NCBI GenBank assembly: GCA_015680685.1
Contig: MNCI01015930.1
Location: forward strand, 2,451 to 63,044
DNA length: 60,594 nt
From: Gnetum montanum
Taxonomy: Eukaryota > Streptophyta > Gnetopsida > Gnetales > Gnetaceae
Reading direction: 5' to 3'
How positions within the stretch are numbered: the stretch's first letter is position 1; each line of letters begins with the position of its first letter. The translations under genes were made by a program, and so were the position numbers. Shown one piece after another: positions 10,640-21,182 of this stretch. The notes beneath the pieces were generated by a model. The model was not told the DNA's origin, made no database searches, and saw nothing but the letters and a program-made list of their open reading frames with translations.

Positions 10640-11815
10640 AATTAAAAGTTCTCTAGGATGCTCATGAGGGCCCCTGTGGGGGTCACTATGCTAGGAGACG
10701 AACGACTACCAAGGTCCTGCTTGTAGGATATTACTGGCCAATACTATTTCAGGATGCCCATCATTTTACCCAATTCTGTGAACGCTACCAACGTGATGGT
10801 GGAATGATTGCTAGAATGGAGGATCTACAACAATGGATTCAACCTTTGGAACCCTTCAATATATGGGGAATAGATTTTATGGGGCCCATTACACCAATGT
10901 CCAACGGAAAAGCATATATCATCGTTGTTGTTGACTATTTAACAAAATGGGCTAAAGTAGCTGTAGTAACAAACTGCACATCATCTATAGCTGCACGATT
11001 TGTACAACAACAAATTGTAAATAGGTTTGGTGTGCCATGTGCACTCATCTCTGATAATGACACACATTTTATGGGTGCAACCTTTTGCAAATTGATGCAA
11101 CGCTTAGGGGTTAAGCATAAATTGACCACACCTTACCACCCCCAAGCTAATGGCCAAGCCAAGGTTACTAACTAGGAGATTACGAGAATATTAACGAGAA
11201 TGATTAGCAAATTTAGGCGAGACTGGAGCACAAAATTGAACGATGCTCTCTAGGCATACTACTCCACTTGGAAGCTCCCTACAGGCTACTCTCCCTATGA
11301 GTTAGTGTATGGGAAACTACCAAAGCTCCCTATAAAGAATGAGCTTCGTACACTATCCATGGCTTGCGACCTTCACCTAGACCTTGACCTAGCATAAGAA
11401 CAATGATTGGCAACTTTGAACGTGTTAGACAAGAATAGATTGGTTGCACTATTGTTAAATGAGTTGCACAAAGCACATAGTAAACAACGTCATGACTTAA
11501 GAATTTGAAGGTTTAGGTACCAACCAGGAGACAAGGTCCTTTACTGGAATCCCACGCATGTACCTCAGCGTACAAAATTTCAAAAATTGTGGAAAGGACC
11601 CTATATTATTCATACAACCTTCCCCTCTGGAGCCATGATGATATACAAGCCTGAAAGCCCAGATAAAAGGTTATTGGTTAATGTACAACAAACAAAACCT
11701 TTCCATAAACAAAAAATAGCCAGTACAAATTACACCTCTGCTAGCGAGCAACCTCGCTCTCTATTTCAGATCTCTCCCTTTCCATTCAGTCATGGGGGAG
11801 ATGGCCACCTATGCT
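10640..11815 (+). pseudogene. Element B integrase with GPY/F domain
   Basis: Zinc-finger part: HEGPCGGHYARRR (10664-10702) and CERYQRDGG, in which the second Cys of the pair has become Tyr. Catalytic core: GIDFMGPITPMSNGKAYII (10867-10922) and ISDNDTHFMGATF (11047-11085) keep two Asp residues. The third catalytic position reads GQAKVTN (about 11152-11172), a Lys where J has Glu (GQVEVTN). C-terminal GPY/F domain: YQPGDKVLYWNP, KGPYIIHTTFPSGAMMIY and LVNVQQTKPFH (11518-11706). Stops at 11173 and 11396 add to the loss. The frame ends near 11815 after SFSHGGDGHLC-like text. Confidence 0.9.
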
Positions 11816-13727
11816 AATCATTAGAGGCCCTCAGTTCTTTTTAATGTTTTTTTTACACATTTTTGTTTGACACGTTTTTGTTTTACACATTTTTTTCTTA
11901 CACATTTATTTTTTACACATTTCTTTAACTAATCTTGTTTTTGTTTTACAACATTGTTATACTTTTTTCATTTCTTTGTGTGTGTGTGTGTGTGTGTTTT
12001 ATCCATCCTGTAAGTTTGTCACCCAGTAAGTGTTCTTCATGATGGTATGAACTATTTTTCCTATTGATTGCTAATGTTTGGTTTTTACCTTTAAGTTATG
12101 ATGTTGATACTAAGGTATGTTTCTTTTGATATGGCAAGCAATGAGTCCACTTCATCCATTCATCCACAAAGTCTATGATCTCTCTTGGCTTGGAAATGTA
12201 CAGTCCCATCCTAATAAGAACTCTAACGAATCGGTGACTGGGCACTTCTCAAACTAAGGAAGGACTCAAGGTTTGAAAAGGGTGTGACTTCAAGGGAACT
12301 TGATGCATTTTTGTTGGTCATTCTCTTGGGTTCTTGGATGTCTTCTTCTTAAGTTTTCTTACCATTTCGATGTTACCCATTTATCAGGAAGCTAAGTCAA
12401 TAAAAATAAGAAGTCTTTGCATGGTGTGGTTCTCACGCATAAAAACACAAAACACAAAAACAAAAAAAAAACAAAAACATAAAGAAAAAATAAACAAAAA
12501 AAGAGAAAAAAAACAAAGTGAGAATTCAAAGCACATCCCTTAGAAAAAATAATCCTTTGAGCTACAAGCATTGGTTATGAAACTAAAAATGTTCCCTCTA
12601 ACTAAGGTCCTTCTCGCTTCCCATTCTCTCCTCCTTTGTTTTTTTGAAATGGTGGTGGCTCTTGGTGGAGGCATTCTTGTTATTCAAGTGGATGGATGGA
12701 CCAAATGCATTGATGCGAAGTCACTGGATGTGGTTGGTTTAAGGCCAAAGTTGGAATGAGATTTGCCAAGTTACATTAATCATGAAATCTACAAGGGGTT
12801 ATACACCACCTTGTTCTTAAGATTCCATTCCATTCTCTTCTCTCCATCCTTCTCTCCATTATTCACCTCATTGCCGATTGTATCATTAGTGTATATTCTG
12901 GTAGATACATCATTTTCTTTTTGGTAAATTCTTATGGTTAAGACTTTAACTCTTGTTCCAAAGGACATTCCCAGAGCCTACAGACTCTTTGAATGTGAGT
13001 TTGTCAGGACATTAAGGGCATGAGCCTGCTTTAGGGAGGACCCACTGACACTCCTATTTGGTGCACCCGTTAAATTCTTTTCCTTAACATTATTGCAATC
13101 CATTTTTTTTGTTCATTTCCATCTTGACATCTATTTCATCGATGTCCTAATTGTCTCTTTTTCTCCATCTTTCTTATTCCTTTTCTTTTTCCATTCTATC
13201 GCTACTAGGGATTTGTGATTAGTCATGGGGGTACGGGATCCAATACATCTCCAAATCCGCAATCAGCCATACCACAACCCAGCCAATGGACCTTTACTAA
13301 GGCAAGGTATCAATTACATGAAATTAATTTACCCTTCCTAATATTAGACTGTGTTGTGTGTGCAGATGGAAATCATGCAATAACGAATTGGATCTGGAGG
13401 GACCACTTGGAATGGAGCAGTGCTAAAGCAGCTATGCAAGGAGCAAGATCGATGGTGCACTTACGGATGGACAATGAAAGGCACAATCTTGGCATTGGCA
13501 GCAACAACACTTCTTTCTCTCTCTCTCTTTCTCAACTACCAAATGAGGCCTGGTGAAAATGTAATAAGGTGTTCACCCTTGTTGTCATGAACACCAGTTT
13601 TGTTGTGTCTTGTAATGATGATCTATTCACATGTCATCCCATTGTTTCATTTGAGTCAATAATCCCATACCTTCCCGATATTATTGTAAGGAACTTGAGG
13701 ACAAGTTTTCATTTAGTCATGGGGGTA
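11816..13727 (+). other. Element B 3' untranslated region
   Basis: Non-coding 1.9 kb between integrase and the 3' LTR. It holds T-rich ACACATTTTT repeats (11850-11930), a (TG)n run (about 11978-11998), an A-rich tract (12440-12530), and two copies of the word AGTCATGGGGG: one at 13221-13231 and the true polypurine tract at about 13716-13725 before the LTR. The position where an Athila envelope-like gene would lie holds no convincing ORF. A 113-codon frame at 13215-13556 starts in the first PPT-like word and is not conserved as protein in J. Relatives A, G and J share this UTR in recognisable form. Confidence 0.75.
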
Positions 13728-14584
13728 TGATGGGACGCTATATCTCATGGGCTGCGATATTATGTACGCAATATCGCAGCCGTCACGATATCGCGTACGC
13801 GATATTGTGTTGTCCCTTGCAATATCGCGTACGCGATATCGCAATGCGCTCTCATATCTATAAATAAGAGGTGGCTCTCCCTTGTTTCCTATTCTAGGCC
13901 TAGACCATAGTGAAACTCTGGCAGTTTTCCCACTCTAGAGATAGATTAATTTCCATGTGCCCGTAGTAGGAACTCCAGAGTGAACAGATCTTTATTCGAG
14001 CAGACATTGTACCTGAACACAAGTTTGTGTACGGCAATAAAGACGAGCTTCTTGGATAAACCTTGCAGTGCATGGAATAGGCTAATTAGGATTTTATTTA
14101 TAGTTATTTATTATCTATTATTTTCATTCTTTATTAGTCTTTAAATCTCTCTCAACCCTTCTCTCCTAGTTAAGTGCCTCAGTACGACCACTTCGAGCAT
14201 GTGCATTACGCTTGGTGATCCCAGCAACGATTAGCGTTTGGTAACCAAGGTTGCATCGGTTCAAGGTGTAAATGGTAAGTGGGAACGGATGCTGACGCTA
14301 GGTCAATTAAGACTTAGCTAGTTAGTTAAAGTTAGTAATTAGTCTCTTCACCCTTCACCTTGTTCGCATAGAAGATAAAACATAAAAAGATATAAAAATC
14401 ATATACCTTGGACTTACTTAACCATACACCGTGACAACTACAAGTAAGTCTGGGAAGACAACGAATGATTAACCCTAAGTGTTCCATGAGGCGTGTAGGC
14501 ACTTAGTCTAAGAAGTTCGACCAAATCGTGCGTGCTACGCTTGTATTCGTATGGTTGAGTGTAGGGGTATCTCGCCACTCATCA
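13728..14584 (+). repeat. Element B 3' LTR (857 bp)
   Basis: Starts TGATGGGACGCT after the polypurine tract and ends CACTCATCA, followed by TCCAT. Its U3 holds more palindromic CGATATCGCG words than the 5' LTR and keeps CpGs that the 5' copy has lost. TATA box at 13858-13866. It has one copy of the 187-bp segment that is doubled in the 5' LTR. Confidence 0.95.
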
Positions 14585-16517
14585 TCCATTCATCCATTCA
14601 ACTTTGTGATCTACCTTGGCTTGGAACTGTACAGTCCCTTTTTTCTAATCAACTTCTTAATAAATTGGTGGCTTGGTATTTTTCAAACTAAAGAAAGGAC
14701 TCAATGGTTGAAAAGGGTGTGACTTCAAGGGGATTCGATGCATTTGTGCTGGCCATTCTCTTGGGTCCTTGGATTCTTTTTCTTGGCTTTTTTGTCATTT
14801 TTCCATCAATCAAATATCAAGAAGCTGAGTGAATAAAAATAATTCTTTGCATGGTGTGGTTCTCATGCAAAAAAGAGAGAGAGAGAAAAGTGGGAATTCA
14901 AAGCACACCCCTTAGACATAATAAAGCAATATGGGCTATAAGCACTGGTTATGGCATTGGAAAGACATGTGATGAATCGTGATTCATTAGGTCATGATAT
15001 TGTGGCCTAGCTCGCAATATCCTATATGTGATATCATGGCTCCTGTGCAGGCCTATAAATATACCTTAGGCACAGAGTGAAGGGGAGAAGTTTTTTTGTT
15101 AGAAATTAGTTTCATTTTTTAGTCTTTCTTAATCCTTTTTCCCCAATGCATGCCTACAATAATTATTTAATTGTTATTGTTATTTATTGCTTTCATAGTT
15201 AATATCTCTTCACCCTAAACTCCTCAAATGCAGAATGAGTACGACTTAATCATAAGCATTTAAGTGTAACTACTTGGTATCCCAGTAGCATACCTAGGAC
15301 ATGTGCTTGGTAATCCCAATGGTAGTTGTGCATGAGGTCCAAGATGTGTACGGATGATTAAGGGACAAATGCTTATCGCACTTAGGCTAGCTTAGATTCT
15401 CTCTTCCTTTTCCTCCTAGCTTAATTAAAGTTATTTTCCATTACCTCCAGGAGTAGCACTAGGTTAGAAACCAGATCATACACCTCACTCTGGACTAAAC
15501 CATACGTGACAAAGCAAATACTAGTCTAGGTGGGAAAAAAGTGAACTATGATTAGTGAGTAATTATCTAGATACCACAACTAGCCCATCCATGGAGTTTG
15601 ACTAGATCATGCATGACATGCTCATATTCGTATGGTTGAGTGTAGGGGTACCTCATCACTTCTCATCTGTTTCATTAATTTTTCCTACTTTTCTATTTCC
15701 ATATCCATTAATATTTCTTAGCCATCTTCTAAATTAGACCTTTTGTTTCAATTATTAGAAAACTTATGTGCTTTAGGAGTTATGCTTATTAGTCATGGGG
15801 GCTAGGGATGTTCGCTTTAAATTTTCTAACATCCTATTTTCGAACATCATGGTAACTAGTAGTAATTAATGAAAATAATATGAATAGCTTGATGATTTTA
15901 GTTACCTCATCAACATGGACATAGTATGTTATCATCACCTTATGGTTAACCACAAAATAAGGGATTTGAGAAGGGTTACTTATTAAGGAAAATTTACCAA
16001 AACTAATATTAATCCTTTGGTGACTATAGGTGATGCTAAAAGAAATGTCTAAGAAAGAAGGTTTTTTCCCAAGCACAAAAACAAAGCCAAGAGAAGGACA
16101 ATGGAGGATATGCCCATGGACAAATCATAGCTCATACAAGATTACAGCTCAAACATTACATATTTGCTAGATCTATGGAATGATGAGAAGAAATTTTGGT
16201 CCATCCTTCAAGAATGTTCTACATAACCAAAGAAGCATCAACATAATAATCAAGGTTGGAAGTCTACCACCATGAATCATCTTCAATGATATTTGAAGAC
16301 CTTTGCAAATTTTGTAATCTTCAATGTCTATCCAATCTCTTCATCACTTTGTCATTTTGTATGTATCCATGTGAATAAAATTTTGTAATGTGACACTCAG
16401 AGTTAGTCAATAGTTAGCATCAGTCAATAGTCCCATCACTCCCATTTTTTTGTAAAGAAAGCTTGGTCCTATCTTGTTAACTCAAGGATGAGTTTTTTTT
16501 ATTCAATCATGGGGGTA
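14585..16517 (+). mobile_element. Element A, right part: 3' UTR after the B insertion
   Basis: Begins with the second TCCAT and continues the 3' UTR text broken at 4453 (compare B 12156-12590: TTGGCTTGGAA.TGTACAGTCCC, GGGTGTGACTTCAAGGG). It is interrupted by LTR C (14970-15665). It then resumes with the first PPT-like word AGTCATGGGGG at 15791-15801, passes through about 700 bases without recognisable coding sequence, and ends at a second tract AATCATGGGGGTA (about 16505-16517) directly before LTR D. About 500 bases present in B at the C position are missing here. That D terminates A is an inference from this layout. Confidence 0.7.
14970..15665 (+). repeat. LTR C, isolated LTR inside element A 3' UTR (about 696 bp)
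   Basis: Starts TGATGAATCGTG and ends GTAGGGGTACCTCATCACTTCTCA. It has a TATA box (CCTATAAATATA near 15053-15064) and the family words GGTAATCCCA and CATATTCGTATGGTTGAGTG. U3 repeats ATAT words related to those in B (GATATTGTGG, GCAATATCC, GATATCATGG). No PBS follows and no coding sequence lies on either side, so it is a solo LTR by layout. The flanking pentamers ACATG and TCTGT do not match, so it may have formed by recombination between different elements. Confidence 0.75.
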
Positions 16518-17505
16518 TGATGAAGCATCGATTGGCTGCATTGACAAGATCACATTGACGTTGCTGCTTCAATGTAGCCATGTTGACACAACTGCTTCAA
16601 GGTAGCCACTTTAACACAACTACCTAAACACAATAACTTTGAAGTAGCCATGTTGATGCAACCCCATCAATGTAGCCAGATTAACACAACCCTGTTAATG
16701 CATGCAATGATGCGTCAATGCAACCCTGTCGATGCAGCGTCTATATTTACCTATAACTACATGTGCTCCCACTATGTATTGACATTATTTTTTCAATAGA
16801 ATAGCTAAACTCTTGCATTTTTATTCCATAATCTTAGAAAATAGTCTATGAGTGCCCATAGCATGGATCTAAGTCAGTTGTATGACATCTTATTTGAGTG
16901 ACAATGTACCTGGACACATTCCATGAATGGCTATAAGATCAAAATTGATTCTTATTCATTACAACACTTTGACATAGATTAAATTTACTTTTAATGTAAT
17001 TTATACTTCATATACTTAGTTAATATTTATGTTTCTATGCATATTAATGAACTAGTGGAATAAGTGTGACTAATTTCGAGTGTAAACAAGTATTCGCTTG
17101 GTAATCCTAGTAGCATTATTGCTTGGTTTGCCCTATAACATAGTGCTTGGTAATCCCAATAGTGGATGCATGGGTTTAGGACATGTACAGCAAGCTGAGA
17201 ATAGACACTCATCACCCATAGGCTATTTTAGACTTTACTTTTCATTATTAATTAGTTTAAATAATTGATTTCTTTATTATCATTAGGAGTAGCATAAGGC
17301 TAAAACAACATCAAGAATCGTATGCCTCACTCTGAGCTAAATCATATGTGACAAAGCTACCATTGGTCCAAGTGGGAAGATAGTAAATTGAAATCAAGGC
17401 ATAAAGATCTAGATGCCACAACTAGTCCCATCCACAAAATTTGACTAGATCATGCATGAATGCTTGTGATTCATATGGTTGGGCGTAGGGGGTACCCACC
17501 ACTCA
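16518..17505 (+). repeat. LTR D, probable 3' LTR of element A (988 bp)
   Basis: TG at 16518 follows a polypurine tract, which marks it as a 3' LTR rather than a 5' one. It ends CCCACCACTCA at 17505. Its U3 is longer than in B and carries repeated words such as GTAGCCATGTTGA.GCAAC and CAATGTAGCCA in place of GATATCGCG. The downstream part has the family words CTTGGTAATCC and CATATGGTTGGGCGTAGGGG. It is related to LTR E. The DNA after it is the RT end of element G, so A most likely inserted into G. The matching 5' LTR and target duplication would lie left of the window. Confidence 0.75.
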
Positions 17506-18163
17506 TTAAGTAGACAACCTAAAACTATAAAAGATGTGAGGTCATTCCTTGGCCATACTAGTTACTAAAGTGCTTCTTAGAAAATTTCTCTAAAATTTCC
17601 AAACTATTGGTAGAACTCACAAAGAAACATGTAGTTTTTAAATGGACCAAGGAATGTGAACAAGCATTCCAAGACTTAATACAATATCTCATAGAAACTC
17701 TAATTCTACATGCTCCAAATTAGACCAAACCATTTCACATTATAACAAAGGAATTTAACTATGCATTAGGGGTAATTCTTACATAAATGGATGATCAAAA
17801 GTGTCCATATTATATCCATTGTATAAGCAGGAGCATTATGGACACACAACTTAACTACACCACAACTAAAAAAGAACTCATGGTAGTGGTGTATGCCTAT
17901 GAAAACTTCAAGTATTATGTGCTTAGATATTTAATCTTTTTGCACATTGATCATAGTGCAATCTACTTCTTAATGAACAAATTAGTAGTTAGCCCTTATG
18001 TCATACAATGGTTGCTAATCTTATAGGAACTTGATCTTACCATGGTGGACAAAAAGAGAACTAAGAATGTAGTTGTAGATCATTTATCTTGGTTATGATG
18101 AAATAACAATGAGAATGAAGAACCTTTGTCTAATCAATTTCTAGGTGAACTTCTCTTTACTAA
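17506..18163 (+). pseudogene. pol: Element G, RT end and RNase H fragment
   Basis: Starts in mid-RT thumb (QPKTIKDVRSFLGHTSY-like, about 17513-17565) and runs into RNase H: KWTKECEQAFQDL (17640-17676), LNYTTTKKELMVVVYAYENF (about 17850-17910), HIDHSAIYFLMNK (17943-17981), ELDLTMVDKK..NVVVDHLSWL (18028-18098). It is the same family as A and B but more diverged. It is cut on the left by LTR D and on the right by element F. The frame is broken by TAG and TAA codons. Confidence 0.85.
18159..18163. repeat. Probable target site duplication (left) of element F
   Basis: ACTAA precedes the TG at 18164. GCTAA follows the right LTR at 38380-38384, matching at four of five bases. G sequence continues after it, so the duplication with one later substitution is likely. 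It also fixes the LTR end at TTATA rather than at a CA. Confidence 0.6.
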
Positions 18164-20602
18164 TGAAACACCATCAATTTTGGAACTCTCACAATTTAGC
18201 ACAGTCCTAAAATTTGGGCAAGGATCTTTGCAAGCACGATGTCACGCTGGACCACACAGACAACATGGCACCTTGAAAGTCCTAATTCCCACAAAGCCAC
18301 TTTTGAGCCTACCTACCACCCTCTGTAGCATAGTCAATGCAACACCCATCCATGAGGACAGTTTGCATGAAAGAGGCACCGGTGGTAGATCATACAATCT
18401 GGAAAATTTTCTATCTCCCGGGCTAGCCAGCTTGCTACACTCTCTAGCTTGCCTAGCTTGACACATGACTTGGTTGATGGTCTACCCAAGGACCATGCTA
18501 GGATTTGCCGAAAGTGTTCAAGATGGACTAAATAGTTCAGAAAGTTTTCTAACTACGATGGAACCTGATATGCTACACTACACTGCACAGCATAGCAGGC
18601 CATGTGGAGACTGAACAGGCACCAAAGATGCAATTGACAATGATTCAGCCCTCTAGGATACCTTCCCCACTTCATCCTTGAAGCATGATCAACATGTCAT
18701 AGGGGAATGTGGCAAATTATATTAGAAATCATCTCCATTTGAGCGCTATGCTGTGCTATGCTACACAGCGTAGCACAACTTAGCAGGGTTCTAGTGTGGC
18801 AATACTTCCACTCAGATTACTTTGATGAAGTAAACATAATTGTCCATGCCTAGACCATCAAAAGTGCTTGTTCTGCTGCTACTCTAGGACATGACTGACA
18901 TCCCATGACAAAACGTTTGTAAAGCGAGTCAAAATTCAAGCTAAACTAGGTGCTAGGCTACACAACATAGCAGGGTCAGAACATACAAAGGTCCTCTATC
19001 AAGTGGTTCTAACTAAAGAATTGCATGTGGCCATGCTCTGACCTCCAAGATTGCCTGTCCCACTTCACCTTTGGGTCCCAAGCAAAGTTTCTTGACAAAG
19101 CATTAAGGATTAAGCAAGAATTCATGTCACATTGGCTACTACACTATGCTACGCTGCACAATATAGCATAGCATAGCAAGGACACAAAGCCCAAAAGTAT
19201 CCCAAAGATGAAATCTGCAAGTCCTAGAGACTTTTAACATGAAAAGCGGGATTTCCAATTGCTGACATTGCTTGCCTAGCTAGGCCTCATAGGGGTATTT
19301 TTGGTTTTCAATTAATATTTGTCTCAAAACTAGCTACTATGCTACGTAGTGTAGTACAACATCGCATGTGGGCATTCATGCTACTCCACTATGTTGAGTA
19401 GCATAGATAGTGTAACACTCGCAAAGAAGCATCAGGACATCTCCAGTAGCTCTAGAACTCGCTGGAGAATATCATTTCTATTCCAACATCTCCTCAAAAG
19501 ATACAATTAGTAGTTTTCTTTGCTTTGCACCCCCTGTTGATTCCCAAAGTTGTCCTTATGCTTGACCCTACTCGCAAGAGCAAGGAAGATGTAGTTCTAG
19601 AGTATAGGCTCCACTTTGCATTTGACATTGACATTTTTTACAAAAACATGGCAAGCCCCTGGATTCTAGCACATGTAGTTTGAATGGTATGGTCATAGCT
19701 TAATAGGTTTCACGTTTGGCCTCATTACACTGCAGTGTAGCACATCAGCGTTCACTGCAGCGTAGCACATCAATGTAACACTGCAGTGTAGCACATCAAC
19801 GTAACATTGCAGTGTAGCACTACACAGCAATATGGCACATTCACAATTTGGTCCATGTGGGACCCAAGACACATGGCATCCAAACCACATCTCTCTCCCA
19901 CTCCTAGCTCTATAAATACCCCAACAAAAAACATTCAAGGGGTTGGCTTTTGAAGCTTGGCTTTTTGACTTTGCTTTCTTGCAATTGGAGATTGACATTT
20001 TTGGAATTTGGCTTTTTGGCAATTGGCTTTGGCAAAGAGGTTGGCAAGCAAAAGGTTAATGAACAACAAACCCCAACAGCAACACTTCTCAAATCTCTCT
20101 TAGCCCAGCAAGCACCATCTCATCAACTCTAATTAGCAGGCCATTGACAATAGTTCAGGGGTTTTGACCATACCATTTCATCGTAAACTACACCTGTCCA
20201 GTATTGCACACCACTTGTGCACCTTCTTTAGCTAAACAAAGATCAAATCCCCTAATTTTGGGGCAGTGCATTCTCTCACCCAAGCTCTTTTTTCATTTTT
20301 TATAGCATATATTTTGCATCATTATGCATTGGTTCATGTTTATTGCTTAGTTACATATTCTGCTATGCTTTTACTATTCTGTGTGCTAAATTTTTCTTCA
20401 TATTAATCTCTACACATAACATTTTAAAAACATTATTCACGAAAGGTTATTGTACACCGTGTAAGTTCCTATTTGATTGACCAAACTATTTAGGGCACCT
20501 TGTTTCCATTTTCTCTAGCATGGACCTCACATGAATCCGGGGTTAGGCTATATGCCCAGGAACCTCTCGGTGTTCTAGTTGTTGATGTTTTCAGATTTTA
20601 TA
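18164..20602 (+). repeat. Element F 5' LTR (about 2.44 kb)
   Basis: Starts TGAAACACCATCAA (TGAAATACCATCAA in the 3' copy). U3 of about 1.75 kb is full of self-complementary TAGCATAGC/GCTACGCT words and a short CACTGCAGTGTAGCACATCA array (about 19725-19830). The TATA box is at 19909-19918, and a T-rich R/U5 with TTGGCTTTTTG repeats follows. The end is set at TTATA (20602) by comparison with the 3' LTR and the target duplication; a CA ten bases earlier (20593) is the alternative end. Small frames inside it (for example 18126-18461) are not conserved as protein. Confidence 0.88.
19909..19918 (+). promoter_or_regulatory. TATA box of element F 5' LTR
   Basis: TCTATAAATAC about 1.75 kb into the LTR, preceded by a CT-rich stretch (ATCTCTCTCCCACTCC). 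The 3' LTR has the same box at 37684-37693. It would drive sense transcription of the full element starting near 19945. Confidence 0.75.
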
Positions 20603-20607
20603 ATTTT

Positions 20608-20626
20608 TGGTGCTAGAAGGAGGGCC
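20608..20626 (+). other. Primer binding site of element F
   Basis: TGGTGCTAGAAGGAGGGCC follows the LTR end by five bases. It begins with TGG, as a tRNA 3' CCA end requires. It is clearly different from the tRNA-Asp site of elements B and J. I recall similar sites (TGGCGCTAGAAGGAGGG) in Tat-lineage elements but cannot name the tRNA from this sequence alone. Confidence 0.65.
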
Positions 20627-20789
20627 TGAAGCATTGTGCTTCATCTTTGCTTCACAGGTAGTCCTACGTGCATTTAGTACCCCGCTACTAGTGTCCATCT
20701 AGCGTAGACATGACACCCCTATGATTGTCTGTGGACTAGTTGGTATAGATCAGCCCCCAGTTGATGATTTCTTTGGAACCCTATGGGAT

Positions 20790-21030
20790 GAAAGCTCTAG
20801 AACAGTCCACTATGTTACACTACCTACGTCCTATGCAGTGTAGCAACTTTATCAATGTAGCAGTTCCTACACTGTCCACTGTGTTACACTATCTACTACA
20901 TTACGTTGTCTACTATGTTACGCTATCCACTATGTTACGTCATCCACCATGATATGCTACCCATTGTGTTACACTGCCTACATCGTATGTGACGTAGCAA
21001 CCCTATCAACATAGCAGGTGTAGCAGTGAA
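20790..21030 (+). repeat. TACGCTA-type repeat cluster in the F leader
   Basis: Repeated short words such as CACTATGTTACACTA, CTACATTACGTTGTCTACTATG and CATCGTATGTGACGTAGC occur between the PBS and gag. They are the same self-complementary motif that fills the LTR U3 and the antisense promoter region. No ORF of meaning lies here. Confidence 0.7.
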
Positions 21031-21182
21031 GGAAACCAGTTTTCAACACTTTCAAGCATACCCAGTTTCAACCTACCTCTCTTATAATTTTCAACTACAA
21101 CCGCTTAGCATAAAAAATGTGTTGTTTGCAACTATTGCATACACATATCTTTCCTGTTTCTACTTTTTTTTATAACAAAAAA

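Larger units (their letters stand above)
4459..14584 (+). mobile_element. Element B: complete Athila-like Ty3/gypsy retrotransposon (10,126 bp)
   Basis: It has TG...CA LTRs at both ends, a PBS, gag, PR, RT, RNase H, integrase, a 1.9 kb 3' UTR and a polypurine tract (GGGGGTA just before 13728). It is flanked by the TCCAT duplication and sits inside A, a member of its own family. The order PR-RT-RH-IN is gypsy. The tRNA-Asp-type PBS together with RT motifs such as PFGLCNAPATFQ and LNWQKSHLMVQEGVVLGHKI favours the Athila branch. No envelope-like ORF is recognisable after integrase. Coding frames carry scattered stops plus catalytic substitutions, so the copy is structurally whole but functionally dead. 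Confidence 0.95.

Noticed and set aside
11978-11998. (TG)n run as a functional element
   Set aside because: A plain microsatellite within a T-rich UTR, absent from relatives at this place.
13215-13556. 113-codon frame in the B 3' UTR as an envelope-like gene
   Set aside because: It starts within a polypurine-like word, has no membrane segment or signal peptide, and the aligned part of J does not keep the frame.
13780-13850. GATATCGCG palindromes as a CRISPR-like or satellite array
   Set aside because: Units are short, unevenly spaced and confined to U3 of LTRs. There are no spacers of constant length, and the context is a plant nuclear retroelement.
18126-18461. 111-codon frame at the start of the F 5' LTR, and its antisense partner at 18242-18466
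   Set aside because: It begins in element G and crosses the LTR boundary. The same stretch in the 3' LTR gives different frames, so it is non-coding LTR.
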